Positions 1 to 6,529 of a stretch of 19,566 nucleotides of DNA are shown piece after piece. This stretch comes from Clostridia bacterium. GTDB lineage: Bacteria > Bacillota > Clostridia > Christensenellales > Borkfalkiaceae. A program made the position numbers and the translations under genes. The notes under the pieces were generated by a model. That model did not search any database. It was given only the letters and a program-made list of their open reading frames with translations, and was not told where the DNA came from. Each line of letters starts with the position of its first letter. Within the stretch, counting starts at the first letter, position 1. The stretch spans positions 1 through 19,566 of the forward strand of contig JAIDFD010000235.1 in assembly GCA_029054485.1 (NCBI GenBank). Direction: 5' to 3'.

Positions 1-89
1 GACTTATTTATATAATAACACAGATTTACGATTTTTCAAAACTTAAACGGGGGAATTTTTGTAAAATTTTAATTTTTATTTGCCCGTGT

Positions 90-118
90 TTGAATTTTTA
101 CTTACGGTATGGTAAACT
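90..118 (+). promoter_or_regulatory. Sigma-A promoter of queH, extended -10, adjacent to the ATG
   Basis: TTGAAT (90-95), a 17-nt spacer, and TGG-TAAACT with the -10 at 113-118. Only 6 nt separate the -10 from the ATG at 125, so the expected transcription start falls on or beside the A of the ATG. No Shine-Dalgarno sequence is present. The same geometry recurs before the genes at 740 and 5420. The rest of 1-89 is AT-rich. It has a TATAAT at 11-16 whose -35 would lie outside the window, and nothing else that I recognise. Confidence 0.6.
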
Positions 119-124
119 GTATAT

Positions 125-718
125 ATGAACGCGTGCAACTACGACAAAATTATGTGCGGCGAAATTGAAAAGTATATGGGCGCAAAGCTGCTTTTGCACT
201 GCTGTTGCGCACCCTGCTCTTCCGCCTGTCTTGAAAGGCTGAAAGACTGCTTCGATATAACCGTGCTGTTTTATAACCCCAATATCGAGGACGGTGAATA
301 CCTGCGGCGAAAAGACGAGCTTAAACGGCTTTTAACCGAAACGGGCTGGGCGAAGTTTTTGGACTGCGACTTTGAAAGCGAAAAGTTTTACACCGCCGTA
401 AAGGGTCTTGAAAGCGAAAAAGAGGGCGGCGCGCGTTGTGCAAAGTGCTTTAAACTCCGGCTTGAAAAGACGGCTGAAATTGCAAAAAGCAACGGCTTTA
501 AACTGTTTACAACCACCCTTACGATAAGCCCCTTAAAGGACGCAAAGCTTATTAACGCGATTGGCGAGAGTCTGCAAAATAAAAACCTTGTATGGCTGCA
601 CTCCGATTTCAAAAAGCGGGGCGGGTATTTAAGAAGTTGCGAACTCTCAAAAGAGTATAACCTTTACAGACAGAATTACTGCGGTTGCGTATACTCTAAA
701 TCACTTGAAAATAAATAA
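125..718 (+). CDS. queH: Epoxyqueuosine reductase QueH
   Basis: QueH (old DUF208) reduces epoxyqueuosine to queuosine in tRNA, the last step of queuosine synthesis. It is the non-cobalamin alternative to QueG, a cytosolic Fe-S enzyme. The 197 residues carry the family signatures in order: LLLHCCCAPCS near residues 22-32, FYNPNI near 49-54, a CAKCFKLRLEKTAEIA block near 105-120, the TTTLTISPLKDA stretch near 128-140, and the C-terminal YRQNYCGCVYSK with its CGC. The paired cysteines (CC...C, CxxC, CxC) are the expected metal-cluster and redox ligands. Length is usual for the family. The start at 125 fits a leaderless promoter. Internal ATGs at 158 and 176 are possible, since the conserved part begins at about residue 20, but they have no clear ribosome site either. 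No terminator follows; the next gene's promoter lies in the 3' end of this one. Confidence 0.93.
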   Translation: MNACNYDKIMCGEIEKYMGAKLLLHCCCAPCSSACLERLKDCFDITVLFYNPNIEDGEYLRRKDELKRLLTETGWAKFLDCDFESEKFYTAVKGLESEKEGGARCAKCFKLRLEKTAEIAKSNGFKLFTTTLTISPLKDAKLINAIGESLQNKNLVWLHSDFKKRGGYLRSCELSKEYNLYRQNYCGCVYSKSLENK

Positions 719-733
719 AAAACGTGGTAAAAT
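705..733 (+). promoter_or_regulatory. Sigma-A promoter of the carbamoyltransferase gene
   Basis: TTGAAA (705-710), a 17-nt spacer, and TGG-TAAAAT with the -10 at 728-733. The ATG follows after exactly 6 nt (740). The -35 and part of the spacer overlap the end of queH. No Shine-Dalgarno precedes the ATG, so a leaderless mRNA is predicted. Confidence 0.65.
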
Positions 734-739
734 AATTAT

Positions 740-1681
740 ATGGATATAAACCGTTATACACCCTCTTACGGGGTAAACAAAAAACATATGCTAAGGCTCG
801 CCGATTTTTCAACCGAAGAGCTGTTTGAATTTCTTTACGCGACCAAGGCGATGAAAGCCAAATCCGCCGCGCACGAATCCACCGAAATTTTAAAGGGCGT
901 AAGCGTTGCCCTGCTCTTCGGCGATACTTCAATCCGCACGCGCGCCGCGTTGGAAATCGGCATACGTCAGCTTGGCGGCTATTGCGTTAACTTGCCTTAT
1001 AGCGAAAGCGATATGCTCGCGGGCGAAAATATTAAAGATATAGTAAGCGTAATTTCGCGCTACGGCGCGGGCGCGCTTGTAACCCGCGGAATTAACCACA
1101 ACGAGCTTAACGAGTTTTGCAAGGTTTCGGACGGAGTTTCAATTATCAACTCCACCAACCGCGAATACGTCCCCGCGCAGGCGCTTTGCGATATTTTCAC
1201 TATCTGGGAAAAGAAAGGCAAGCTCGAGGGGCTGAAACTCGCCTACGTCGGCAAAGGCGGACACAACGCCGCGTCCCTCATTATGGGCGGCATAAAGTGC
1301 GGAATGGAAGTTTCGCTTGCCTCGCCCGAAAAATTTGCGATTAATCCCGAACATCTGAAAAATGCCGAGCAGTACGGCAAAATTTTCGTAACCGACAACC
1401 CCGCCGAGGCTGTGCGCGGCGCCGACATTGTATACACCGACAACTACGGCTATCACGACACGCTGTCGGAAGCGGATAAAGAAATTTTAAAACCTTATCA
1501 GGTCAACAATACCCTTATGGGCTTTGCACAACACAACGCGCTGTTTATGCACTCCCTCCCCGCCACCCGCGGACTGGAAGTCACCGCGGACGTTATCGAC
1601 GGAAAGCAGAGCGCGGTACTGGACCAAGGCGAAAACAAGTTGCACACAATAAAAGCCGTACTTGCACTTCTTATAAAATAA
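740..1681 (+). CDS. Ornithine carbamoyltransferase-family protein with altered active-site motifs
   Basis: The 313-residue protein follows the OTC/ATC fold from end to end. The N-terminus (HMLRLADFSTEELFEFL) and C-terminus (PYQVNNTLM, FMHSLP, VIDGKQSAVLDQGENKLH) match ornithine transcarbamylases (ArgF/ArcB), which make citrulline from ornithine and carbamoyl phosphate. Key motifs differ from the canonical ones. STRTR, which binds carbamoyl phosphate, reads SIRTR near residues 61-65. HPxQ reads VPAQ near 140-143. The GDxxNN segment reads GKGGHN. The SMG loop that closes over ornithine is replaced by YGYHD after a retained TD. HCLP reads HSLP near 273-276. The family is clear; the substrate is not. 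It may be a divergent ArgF, a transcarbamylase for another amine, or an impaired paralogue. No other arginine genes are adjacent. An intrinsic terminator follows directly. Confidence 0.85.
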   Translation: MDINRYTPSYGVNKKHMLRLADFSTEELFEFLYATKAMKAKSAAHESTEILKGVSVALLFGDTSIRTRAALEIGIRQLGGYCVNLPYSESDMLAGENIKDIVSVISRYGAGALVTRGINHNELNEFCKVSDGVSIINSTNREYVPAQALCDIFTIWEKKGKLEGLKLAYVGKGGHNAASLIMGGIKCGMEVSLASPEKFAINPEHLKNAEQYGKIFVTDNPAEAVRGADIVYTDNYGYHDTLSEADKEILKPYQVNNTLMGFAQHNALFMHSLPATRGLEVTADVIDGKQSAVLDQGENKLHTIKAVLALLIK

Positions 1682-1687
1682 AAAGAT

Positions 1688-1723
1688 TTTTCGGGCAACT
1701 TGAAAGTTGCCCGAAAATGTTTT
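1688..1723 (+). terminator. Intrinsic terminator after the carbamoyltransferase gene
   Basis: A 13-bp perfect stem (1688-1700 with 1705-1717; core CGGGCAACT/AGTTGCCCG), a 4-nt loop, then TGTTTT. It begins 7 bases after the stop codon and ends just before the ribosome site of the next gene. Confidence 0.85.
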
Positions 1724-1735
1724 ACGAGGTGAAAA

Positions 1736-3919
1736 ATGAAAAGAAAACTTTTTGTTATTCTCTTGACAATTACAGCCGCGGTTGCCTGCGCCTTGGCTCT
1801 TGCCGCCTGCAATACTGACGGCGACAAAAACGCGCACGTCCATAATTACACGAAAGAAGTTTTTGCACCCACCTGCACCGAGCGGGGTTACACGGTTTAC
1901 TCCTGCGACTGCGGCGACAGTTACACAGACGACTACGTTGACGAGCTTGGGCATAAGTTTGAAAATTACGTTCACGATGGGGACGCCACCTGCACCAAAG
2001 ACGCAACCGAAACGGCGGTCTGCTCGCGCGAGGGCTGTGAAGAAACCGACACGGTTACAGTCGAAAACTCACACCTCGGACACGATTTTGCGGAGTACGT
2101 TCCGAACAACGATGCCACCTGTACCGAGGACGGCACGGAAACTGCAAAGTGTACGCGATGCGATGCGGAAGACACCCGCGTGGAAGAGAATTCCAGACTC
2201 AAACATAATTTCGTAAACTACATATGCACCGAATGCGGCGCGGAAGATCCGAACTCGCCCTTTACCCTCGGCTTGAAATACACGCTGAACGAGGACGGCG
2301 GTTACACCGTATACAAAGGCTCGGCAACCGATAGCAATATAATTATTCCGTCAATATACAACGGCGTAAACGTAACCGCTATCGGCGAGTCAGCTTTTAT
2401 AAATCGCAAAAATCTTGAAAGTATTTCTATTCCGAACACCGTTACTTCTATCGAAATCTGCGCGTTTATAGGTTGTACAAACCTTAAAAGCTTAACATTA
2501 CCCAAAAATTTGACTTTTATCGGCGACAGCGCGTTTATCGGTTGCAACAGCCTAAAAAGCATAACTTTACCCGAAAGCGTCACTTTTATCGGCGACATCG
2601 CGTTTGGCAGTTGCACCGAGCTTGAAAGCATAACCGTTGCAAGCCAAAACTCCGTTTACCACAGCGACGGCAACTGCCTGATTGAAACGGCGGGCAAAAC
2701 CCTTATATCAGGCTGTAAAAACAGCGTTATTCCCTCTGACGGCAGTGTAACCGCTATCGGCGATTATGCGTTCTTCAGTTGCAGCGGTCTTACGAATATT
2801 ACTTTCCCGAGCGGATTGACCTCTATCGGTAATTCCGCGTTCTACGGTTGTTATAAATTTACGAGGATAGAAATTCCCGCAAGCGTTACGTCTATCGGCG
2901 ATAATGCGTTCCGCGGTTGCGACGATCTTGAAAGTATAACCGTTACAAGCGGAAATTCCGTTTACCACAGCGACGGCAACTGCCTGATTGAAACGGCGGG
3001 CAAAACTCTTATCCAAGGTTGTAAAAACAGCGTTATTCCCTCTGACGGCAGTGTAACCGCTATCGGCGAATACTCATTCTACGGCTACACCGGACTCACG
3101 AGCATAAATATCCCCGCAAGCGTTATCTCTATCGGCGATTATGCGTTCTCCGGTTGCAATAGCCTTACAAATATTACTATACCCGACAGCATAACCTCTA
3201 TCGGCGATTATGCGTTCTCCGGTTGCAATAGTCTTACAAATGTTACTTTCCCGAACGGTTTGACCTCTATCGGCAATTCCGCGTTCTACGGTTGTTATGA
3301 ATTTACGAGGATAGAAATCCCCGCAAGCGTAACTCATATCGGCAATGGTGCGTTCAGCGGTTGTTATGAACTTACGGAGATAAAAATTTCCGCAAGCGTA
3401 ACTTATATAGGTATCGGTGCGTTCAGCGGTTGTAAAAATGTTGAAAGCATAGCCGTTGCAAGCGGAAATACCGTTTACCACAGCGATGGAAACTGCCTGA
3501 TTGAAACGGCGAGCAAAACTCTTATCCAAGGTTGTAAAAACAGCGTTATTCCCACGGACGGCAGCGTAACCGCTATCGGCGAGTCCGCATTCTACGGCTG
3601 CACCGACCTAACAAGCATAAATATCCCCAACGGCGTTACAATTATCGGTATTTACGCATTCAGCGGGTGCGAAAACCTTATCAGCATATCGTTACCCGAC
3701 GGAGTAACTTCCATAAAAAATCTGGCGTTCTCCGGTTGCAAAAATCTTAAAAGTATAACTATTCCCAAAAGCGTAAATTATATCGGACCTGCAATGTTTG
3801 CCGGTTGCACCGCTCTTACGGACGTTTACTATGAAGGCAGTGAGGACGACTGGGCAAAAATAGAAATTGACGACAACAACGAAGTATTGGAAAACGTAAC
3901 GATACACTATAACAGTTAG
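1736..3919 (+). CDS. BspA-type leucine-rich repeat surface lipoprotein
   Basis: The 727-residue protein starts at an ATG with a GAGGTG ribosome site 5 nt upstream. Residues 1-25 form a lipoprotein signal peptide ending in the lipobox LAAC, so Cys25 should be lipidated and the protein displayed outside the membrane. Residues about 35-175 hold three or four loose repeats of roughly 45 residues with paired cysteines (for example CDCG, CTRCDAE, CTECG) and recurring GH and ATCT elements, a common N-terminal module of gut Firmicutes surface proteins. From about 195 to 715 run about 18 BspA-type LRRs (consensus LxxIxIPxxVxxIGxxAFxGC). They are interrupted by three near-identical non-LRR islands (SVYHSDGNCLIETAGKTLI). 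The last repeat ends in a YEGSEDDWAKI cap typical of this family. Proteins like this usually bind host or matrix ligands; the target here is unknown. Confidence 0.9.
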   Translation: MKRKLFVILLTITAAVACALALAACNTDGDKNAHVHNYTKEVFAPTCTERGYTVYSCDCGDSYTDDYVDELGHKFENYVHDGDATCTKDATETAVCSREGCEETDTVTVENSHLGHDFAEYVPNNDATCTEDGTETAKCTRCDAEDTRVEENSRLKHNFVNYICTECGAEDPNSPFTLGLKYTLNEDGGYTVYKGSATDSNIIIPSIYNGVNVTAIGESAFINRKNLESISIPNTVTSIEICAFIGCTNLKSLTLPKNLTFIGDSAFIGCNSLKSITLPESVTFIGDIAFGSCTELESITVASQNSVYHSDGNCLIETAGKTLISGCKNSVIPSDGSVTAIGDYAFFSCSGLTNITFPSGLTSIGNSAFYGCYKFTRIEIPASVTSIGDNAFRGCDDLESITVTSGNSVYHSDGNCLIETAGKTLIQGCKNSVIPSDGSVTAIGEYSFYGYTGLTSINIPASVISIGDYAFSGCNSLTNITIPDSITSIGDYAFSGCNSLTNVTFPNGLTSIGNSAFYGCYEFTRIEIPASVTHIGNGAFSGCYELTEIKISASVTYIGIGAFSGCKNVESIAVASGNTVYHSDGNCLIETASKTLIQGCKNSVIPTDGSVTAIGESAFYGCTDLTSINIPNGVTIIGIYAFSGCENLISISLPDGVTSIKNLAFSGCKNLKSITIPKSVNYIGPAMFAGCTALTDVYYEGSEDDWAKIEIDDNNEVLENVTIHYNS
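2621..3580 (+). repeat. Three long intragenic repeats inside the LRR gene
   Basis: Segments of about 140-150 bp start at about 2621, 2927 and 3440 and share a high level of nucleotide identity, including runs such as CCACAGCGACGGCAACTGCC in the first two copies. Each encodes the same island, ESI(T/A)V ... VYHSDGNCLIETA ... CKNSVIP(S/T)DGSVTAIG. They are separated by LRR blocks of unequal length (about 306 and 513 bp from start to start). Such repeats can recombine and change the number of LRRs. Confidence 0.85.
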
Positions 3920-3930
3920 TAAGAAAATTT

Positions 3931-3960
3931 AAAGCCTTCCGCGTTTGCGGAAGGCTTTTT
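3931..3960. terminator. Bidirectional intrinsic terminator between convergent genes
   Basis: A perfect 12-bp stem, AAAGCCTTCCGC with GCGGAAGGCTTT, and a GTTT loop. It has T's on the right for the LRR gene and A's on the left that read as T's for the minus-strand gene ending at 3964. Confidence 0.85.
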
Positions 3961-3963
3961 AAT

Positions 3964-4755
3964 TTAGGGTAACAGTTCAATAACTACGATTTCGGGGCGG
4001 TTAAAAAGGCGAAGAGGAAATTCAGAATTGCCCAAACCGCGCGAGATTATCATTTTCGATTTTCCGCAGGTATGCACGCCCGAAGTGTATTTTGGAAACG
4101 CGCCCTGACCGGGGGCAAACAGCCCCGCGCCCGTAAAGGGTATGCGCCACTGCCCGCCGTGCGCGTGTCCGCAGAGGATAAGTTTGTACTCTGCCTTTGC
4201 GTAACTCTCGATATGTTGCGGCTCGTGCGCGAGCAGAATATCCCTCTCCCCCTCGGGCGCGATTTTGAACAGCTTTCCGTTTTTAAGCGACGCGCCGTTA
4301 AGTCCCGTTACGTTAAGTCCGCACACTTCCACCGTCTTATCGTCTAAAACGAGCGCGCCCGCCTCTATCATATCCTTTCTGAAAAAGCGATAGCCCTTGT
4401 TGCGCATTTCGTGGTTGCCCGCTATATACAAAACGGGTGCAATCTCTTTGAGCGCGCCCACCGTCTGCAAGGCGACCGCCTTATCGCGCGGGCGGTAAAG
4501 GTGGATAATATCGCCCGTGATACAGACAAAATCGGGCTTTTGGGCGGCGATCTTTTTTATCAGCCGCACGTTTTTGCGCCCAAACGACTTTCCGTGCAAG
4601 TCCGAAAGGTGAACGATTTTCAGCCCCCTTTCAAGTCTGAACGAAAAGCGGTAACGCGTGACTTTCAGCCAGTCGTTATTTAAAAGAAAAATCAGCGCAA
4701 CGAGTAACGCCGCGCCGATTGCGCCAAGCGTTATCCAAAGCCATAAAAACTCCAT
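3964..4755 (-). CDS. Membrane-anchored calcineurin-like metallophosphoesterase (YkuE/YaeI type)
   Basis: This 263-residue protein has one N-terminal transmembrane helix (about residues 5-26) followed by a complete metallophosphoesterase domain. The metal-ligand motifs are all visible: DLH at 52-54, GD at 81-82, GNHE at 113-116, LLAHEP with His177, and GHAHGGQ at 196-202. This is the arrangement of the YkuE/YaeI group, two-metal phosphohydrolases at the membrane, some of which act on lipid phosphates such as UDP-diacylglucosamine-type substrates. The substrate here is not determined. Its ATG overlaps the TAA of trmB by one base (TAATG), so the two are co-transcribed and probably translationally coupled. 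It ends at the shared terminator. Confidence 0.88.
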   Translation of the reverse strand: MEFLWLWITLGAIGAALLVALIFLLNNDWLKVTRYRFSFRLERGLKIVHLSDLHGKSFGRKNVRLIKKIAAQKPDFVCITGDIIHLYRPRDKAVALQTVGALKEIAPVLYIAGNHEMRNKGYRFFRKDMIEAGALVLDDKTVEVCGLNVTGLNGASLKNGKLFKIAPEGERDILLAHEPQHIESYAKAEYKLILCGHAHGGQWRIPFTGAGLFAPGQGAFPKYTSGVHTCGKSKMIISRGLGNSEFPLRLFNRPEIVVIELLP

Positions 4756-5420
4756 TAAACCTCCGCAACTATGCGGTAAATATTTTTTCCGCGCTCTTTG
4801 AAAAGTCTTTCATGCTCGGTTTCAACGTCGTCTGCAAGCGGTACGGCGTAATCTTCGCATGTTTCCAAAACTTTGTAACCCGCGGCGCGGTAGCTTTCAA
4901 GCGAAAACAGATAAAAGTCCTTATCGTCCGTCTTTTGAACGATTTTTCCGCCGTCCTTTAAAATTGCGCGGTAAATTTCCAAAAATTTAGGGTGAGTCAG
5001 CCGCTGTTTTTTATAGCCCTCTTTGGGCAGCGGGTTTGAAAAATTGAGGTAAATTTTTTCAACCGTATTCGGTCTGAAATACCTTTCCAAAACTTCCGCC
5101 GCGCTGTTTAAAAAGCGTACGTTTTTGATGTTTTCGCGCAGGGCGCACTCGCACGCATCGATAATCACGTTTGAAACCTTTTCGCAGGCGATGAAATTTA
5201 TTTCGGGTTGCATTTTTGCAAGTCCGCAAACAAATTTGCCCTTGCCGCAACCTATTTCGAGGTGGACGGGGTTGTTGTTTTTGAAAATTTGTTCAAAGTC
5301 TAAATAGTCCTTAACTTTTGCCGCGCTCTTCATATTTTTGTCCGATAAATCGCATACGGTCAAAATTTCGGCGCAGGATAAAAGCCGTTCTTCGAGGTGT
5401 CCCTTTTTGTGCATTCTCAT
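4755..5420 (-). CDS. trmB: tRNA (guanine-N7-)-methyltransferase TrmB
   Basis: TrmB transfers a methyl group from S-adenosylmethionine to N7 of G46 in the tRNA variable loop. The 221 residues show the SAM-binding loop EIGCGKGKF (55-63), the acidic strand end FIACEK (76-81), the tRNA-binding/catalytic region LNFSNPLPK with QRLTHPKFL (125-147), and the QKTDDKDF motif near 162-169. In most TrmB proteins the motif is SDPWPK with an Asp. Here it reads SNPLPK, an Asp-to-Asn change at about residue 129. Length is normal. The start is fixed by the adjacent promoter; an alternative ATG two codons further in would change little. Confidence 0.92.
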   Translation of the reverse strand: MRMHKKGHLEERLLSCAEILTVCDLSDKNMKSAAKVKDYLDFEQIFKNNNPVHLEIGCGKGKFVCGLAKMQPEINFIACEKVSNVIIDACECALRENIKNVRFLNSAAEVLERYFRPNTVEKIYLNFSNPLPKEGYKKQRLTHPKFLEIYRAILKDGGKIVQKTDDKDFYLFSLESYRAAGYKVLETCEDYAVPLADDVETEHERLFKERGKNIYRIVAEV

Positions 5421-5426
5421 AGCGCA

Positions 5427-5455
5427 ATTTTACCACACGCGCTGAAAATTTGCAA
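5427..5455 (-). promoter_or_regulatory. Sigma-A promoter of trmB, extended -10, adjacent to the ATG
   Basis: On the minus strand: TTGCAA (5455-5450), a 17-nt spacer, and TGG-TAAAAT with the -10 at 5432-5427. The ATG at 5420 follows after exactly 6 nt. No ribosome site is present. This is the third copy of the leaderless-type arrangement in the window. Confidence 0.65.
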
Positions 5456-5536
5456 TCGTGAAAGGGTCACGCTTTTATTTTATTTTTATTTTGGATTTTT
5501 ACGTTTAACCGCGCCGTTCGGCGTTATAAATAACCG

Positions 5537-5575
5537 TCGGGTGAAATAATAATCTCGTAATTTATCGGGTGAAAT
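5537..5575. repeat. Two 11-bp direct repeats upstream of the TTG-start membrane protein
   Basis: TCGGGTGAAAT occurs at 5537-5547 and 5565-5575, 28 bp apart, just before the ribosome site at 5582. The spacing is close to three helical turns, so they could be a regulator's binding sites. I see no convincing -35/-10 pair to anchor this. Confidence 0.4.
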
Positions 5576-5592
5576 TACGGCAAGGAGTAATT

Positions 5593-6141
5593 TTGACTTT
5601 TATACAGATTATAGACCTTTTCACCTTTTACGGCGTGGATATAGCAATTCTTGCCGCCGCCACTGCAATAATTACGCAGGTACTCAAAATAACGATACTG
5701 AAAAAGGTGCAGAAAAAAATTCTGACTTTTCTTCCGTTCACTTTGGGAACCTTGCTGTATGCAGTATATGCGGGCGTGCGCAATATGAGTGCGGTCTACG
5801 TTATTCAGCAGTACGCCGAAATCATTGAGCGCGGTCTTGCTATTGGCTCGCTTGCAACCTTATTGTACGTTTTGTACGAGCAGTTTATAAGGCAGAAGAG
5901 CGGACTTTCGGAGACCGAGCAGGTAGTTTCCGCGCTCATTCAGGGCTTTGTTCCCGACGATGGTGTTGAAGAGGTTGCAAAAAAAGTTACCGACGCAATC
6001 TTAAAAGACGTAACGGGCAACGGCGCTAAATTATGCGAAGAGATTATCGCGGACAACGCCGCCGAGGGCGTAACCGAACGCGACGTGCAGTTGCTTTCAA
6101 AACTGATAATCGAAACGCTTGCGCATATGACCGTGCAGTAA
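5593..6141 (+). CDS. Hypothetical membrane protein, TTG start
   Basis: I do not recognise this protein. The open frame extends back to a GTG at 5569, but the TTG at 5593 has AAGGAG at 5582-5587, five bases upstream, and is the better start; this gives 182 residues. Residues about 14-34, 44-62 and 82-97 are hydrophobic helices, with a basic LKKVQKK segment between the first two. The C-terminal half (about 100-182) is soluble and predicted helical, with two similar blocks, VVSALIQGFVPDDGVEEVAKKV and LCEEIIADNAAEGVTERDVQL. The topology resembles small phage-holin-like or scaffold membrane proteins, but I see no family signature and no phage genes nearby. It stands alone between opposing units and ends at a strong hairpin. 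Confidence 0.75.
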   Translation: MTFIQIIDLFTFYGVDIAILAAATAIITQVLKITILKKVQKKILTFLPFTLGTLLYAVYAGVRNMSAVYVIQQYAEIIERGLAIGSLATLLYVLYEQFIRQKSGLSETEQVVSALIQGFVPDDGVEEVAKKVTDAILKDVTGNGAKLCEEIIADNAAEGVTERDVQLLSKLIIETLAHMTVQ

Positions 6142-6155
6142 CGCCGTAAAAAAAC

Positions 6156-6190
6156 AGTCCTGCGGATTTTTCCGCAGGACTTAAAACTTT
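6156..6190. terminator. Bidirectional intrinsic terminator
   Basis: An 11-bp perfect stem, AGTCCTGCGGA (6156-6166) with TCCGCAGGACT (6171-6181), and a TTTT loop. A T-rich tail follows on the plus strand (weaker). On the minus strand a run of seven T's (plus 6148-6154) follows after one G. It serves the membrane protein gene and the small ORF ending at 6210. Confidence 0.8.
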
Positions 6191-6209
6191 TGTGCGGGTG
6201 CAGCCGCCG

Positions 6210-6347
6210 TCAGTCTTGATCGATTGCTACTGTAATAGTAACGGTGATTTTTCCGTTTTCGTCAACCTCCTGTTTTAAAGTCAGGCTGTTTTCTTCGGTA
6301 AGTTCCAAGATACGTTCTAAAAGTGTGGTAACAATTTTATTGCGCAA
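6210..6347 (-). CDS. Small 45-residue protein with TTG start
   Basis: On the minus strand AGGAG lies 6 nt before a TTG at 6347. The frame gives 45 residues beginning RNKIVTTLLERILELTEEN and ending TITVAIDQD: a basic amphipathic helix followed by an alternating beta-like tail. I do not recognise a family. The frame stays open upstream to a GTG at 6491 with its own weaker AAGGA site, but that extension runs through a long hairpin and an intrinsic terminator, so the short form is preferred. Expression would need read-through of the terminator at 6361-6395. The first codons (6323-6334) are complementary to the 3' arm of the upstream hairpin, suggesting control by RNA structure. Confidence 0.55.
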   Translation of the reverse strand: MRNKIVTTLLERILELTEENSLTLKQEVDENGKITVTITVAIDQD

Positions 6348-6360
6348 ATTTTTTCTCCTG

Positions 6361-6395
6361 AAATAAAAAAGTGTGTTCCCAAACCGAGAACACAC
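6361..6395 (-). terminator. Intrinsic terminator inside the leader of the small ORF
   Basis: On the minus strand the stem GTGTGTTC (6395-6388) pairs with GAACACAC (6378-6371) and is followed by TTTTTTATTT. It stands 7 bases before the AGGAG of the TTG-start ORF, the usual place for a transcription attenuator. Confidence 0.75.
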
Positions 6396-6523
6396 CTGCA
6401 CCTGTACCCCCGATTTGTTACCACACAAATTGAACGTATAATAAAAAAATACCGCGCAAAAGAGGTACAAAATGCCATTCACATTTTGCACGGTTTTTTC
6501 CTTTTTTATTCAATTTGTGTGGT
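6361..6523 (-). ncRNA. Candidate long-hairpin small RNA or attenuator leader
   Basis: A transcript starting at about 6523 from the promoter at 6558-6530 opens directly with a 14-bp perfect closing stem (minus 6524-6511 with 6432-6419, TACCACACAAATTG/CAATTTGTGTGGTA). Further in lie an A-tract/U-tract stem and a CCGTGCAAAA/TTTTGCGCGG stem, around an apical loop. The hairpin spans about 106 nt. It is followed by about 23 unpaired nt and an intrinsic terminator, giving an RNA of about 160 nt. A single rod with internal loops recalls 6S-like RNAs, but I cannot match a known family. It could be a stand-alone sRNA or the leader of the 45-residue ORF. Confidence 0.55.
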
Positions 6524-6529
6524 ACGACC

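Noticed and set aside
1840..2250. Zinc-ribbon DNA-binding domain from the CxxC pairs of the LRR protein
   Set aside because: They follow a lipoprotein signal peptide and are irregularly spaced. They belong to an exported repeat module.
5569..5592. GTG start at 5569 for the membrane protein
   Set aside because: It has no ribosome site, while the TTG at 5593 has AAGGAG at the right distance.
6440..6470. T-box-like ACCGCG on the plus strand
   Set aside because: The AGGGTGG part, stem I and a downstream synthetase or amino-acid gene are all missing.
6213..6491. A 93-residue ORF extending the small minus-strand protein back to a GTG at 6491
   Set aside because: The added 48 residues are encoded by the long hairpin and the intrinsic terminator and look like translated non-coding sequence. 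The TTG at 6347 has the better ribosome site. The AAGGA before the GTG keeps it from being fully excluded.
6419..6524. MITE-type mobile element suggested by the 14-bp terminal inverted repeats
   Set aside because: No target-site duplication flanks it, no second copy is in the window, and a promoter starts exactly at its edge, which fits an RNA gene better.
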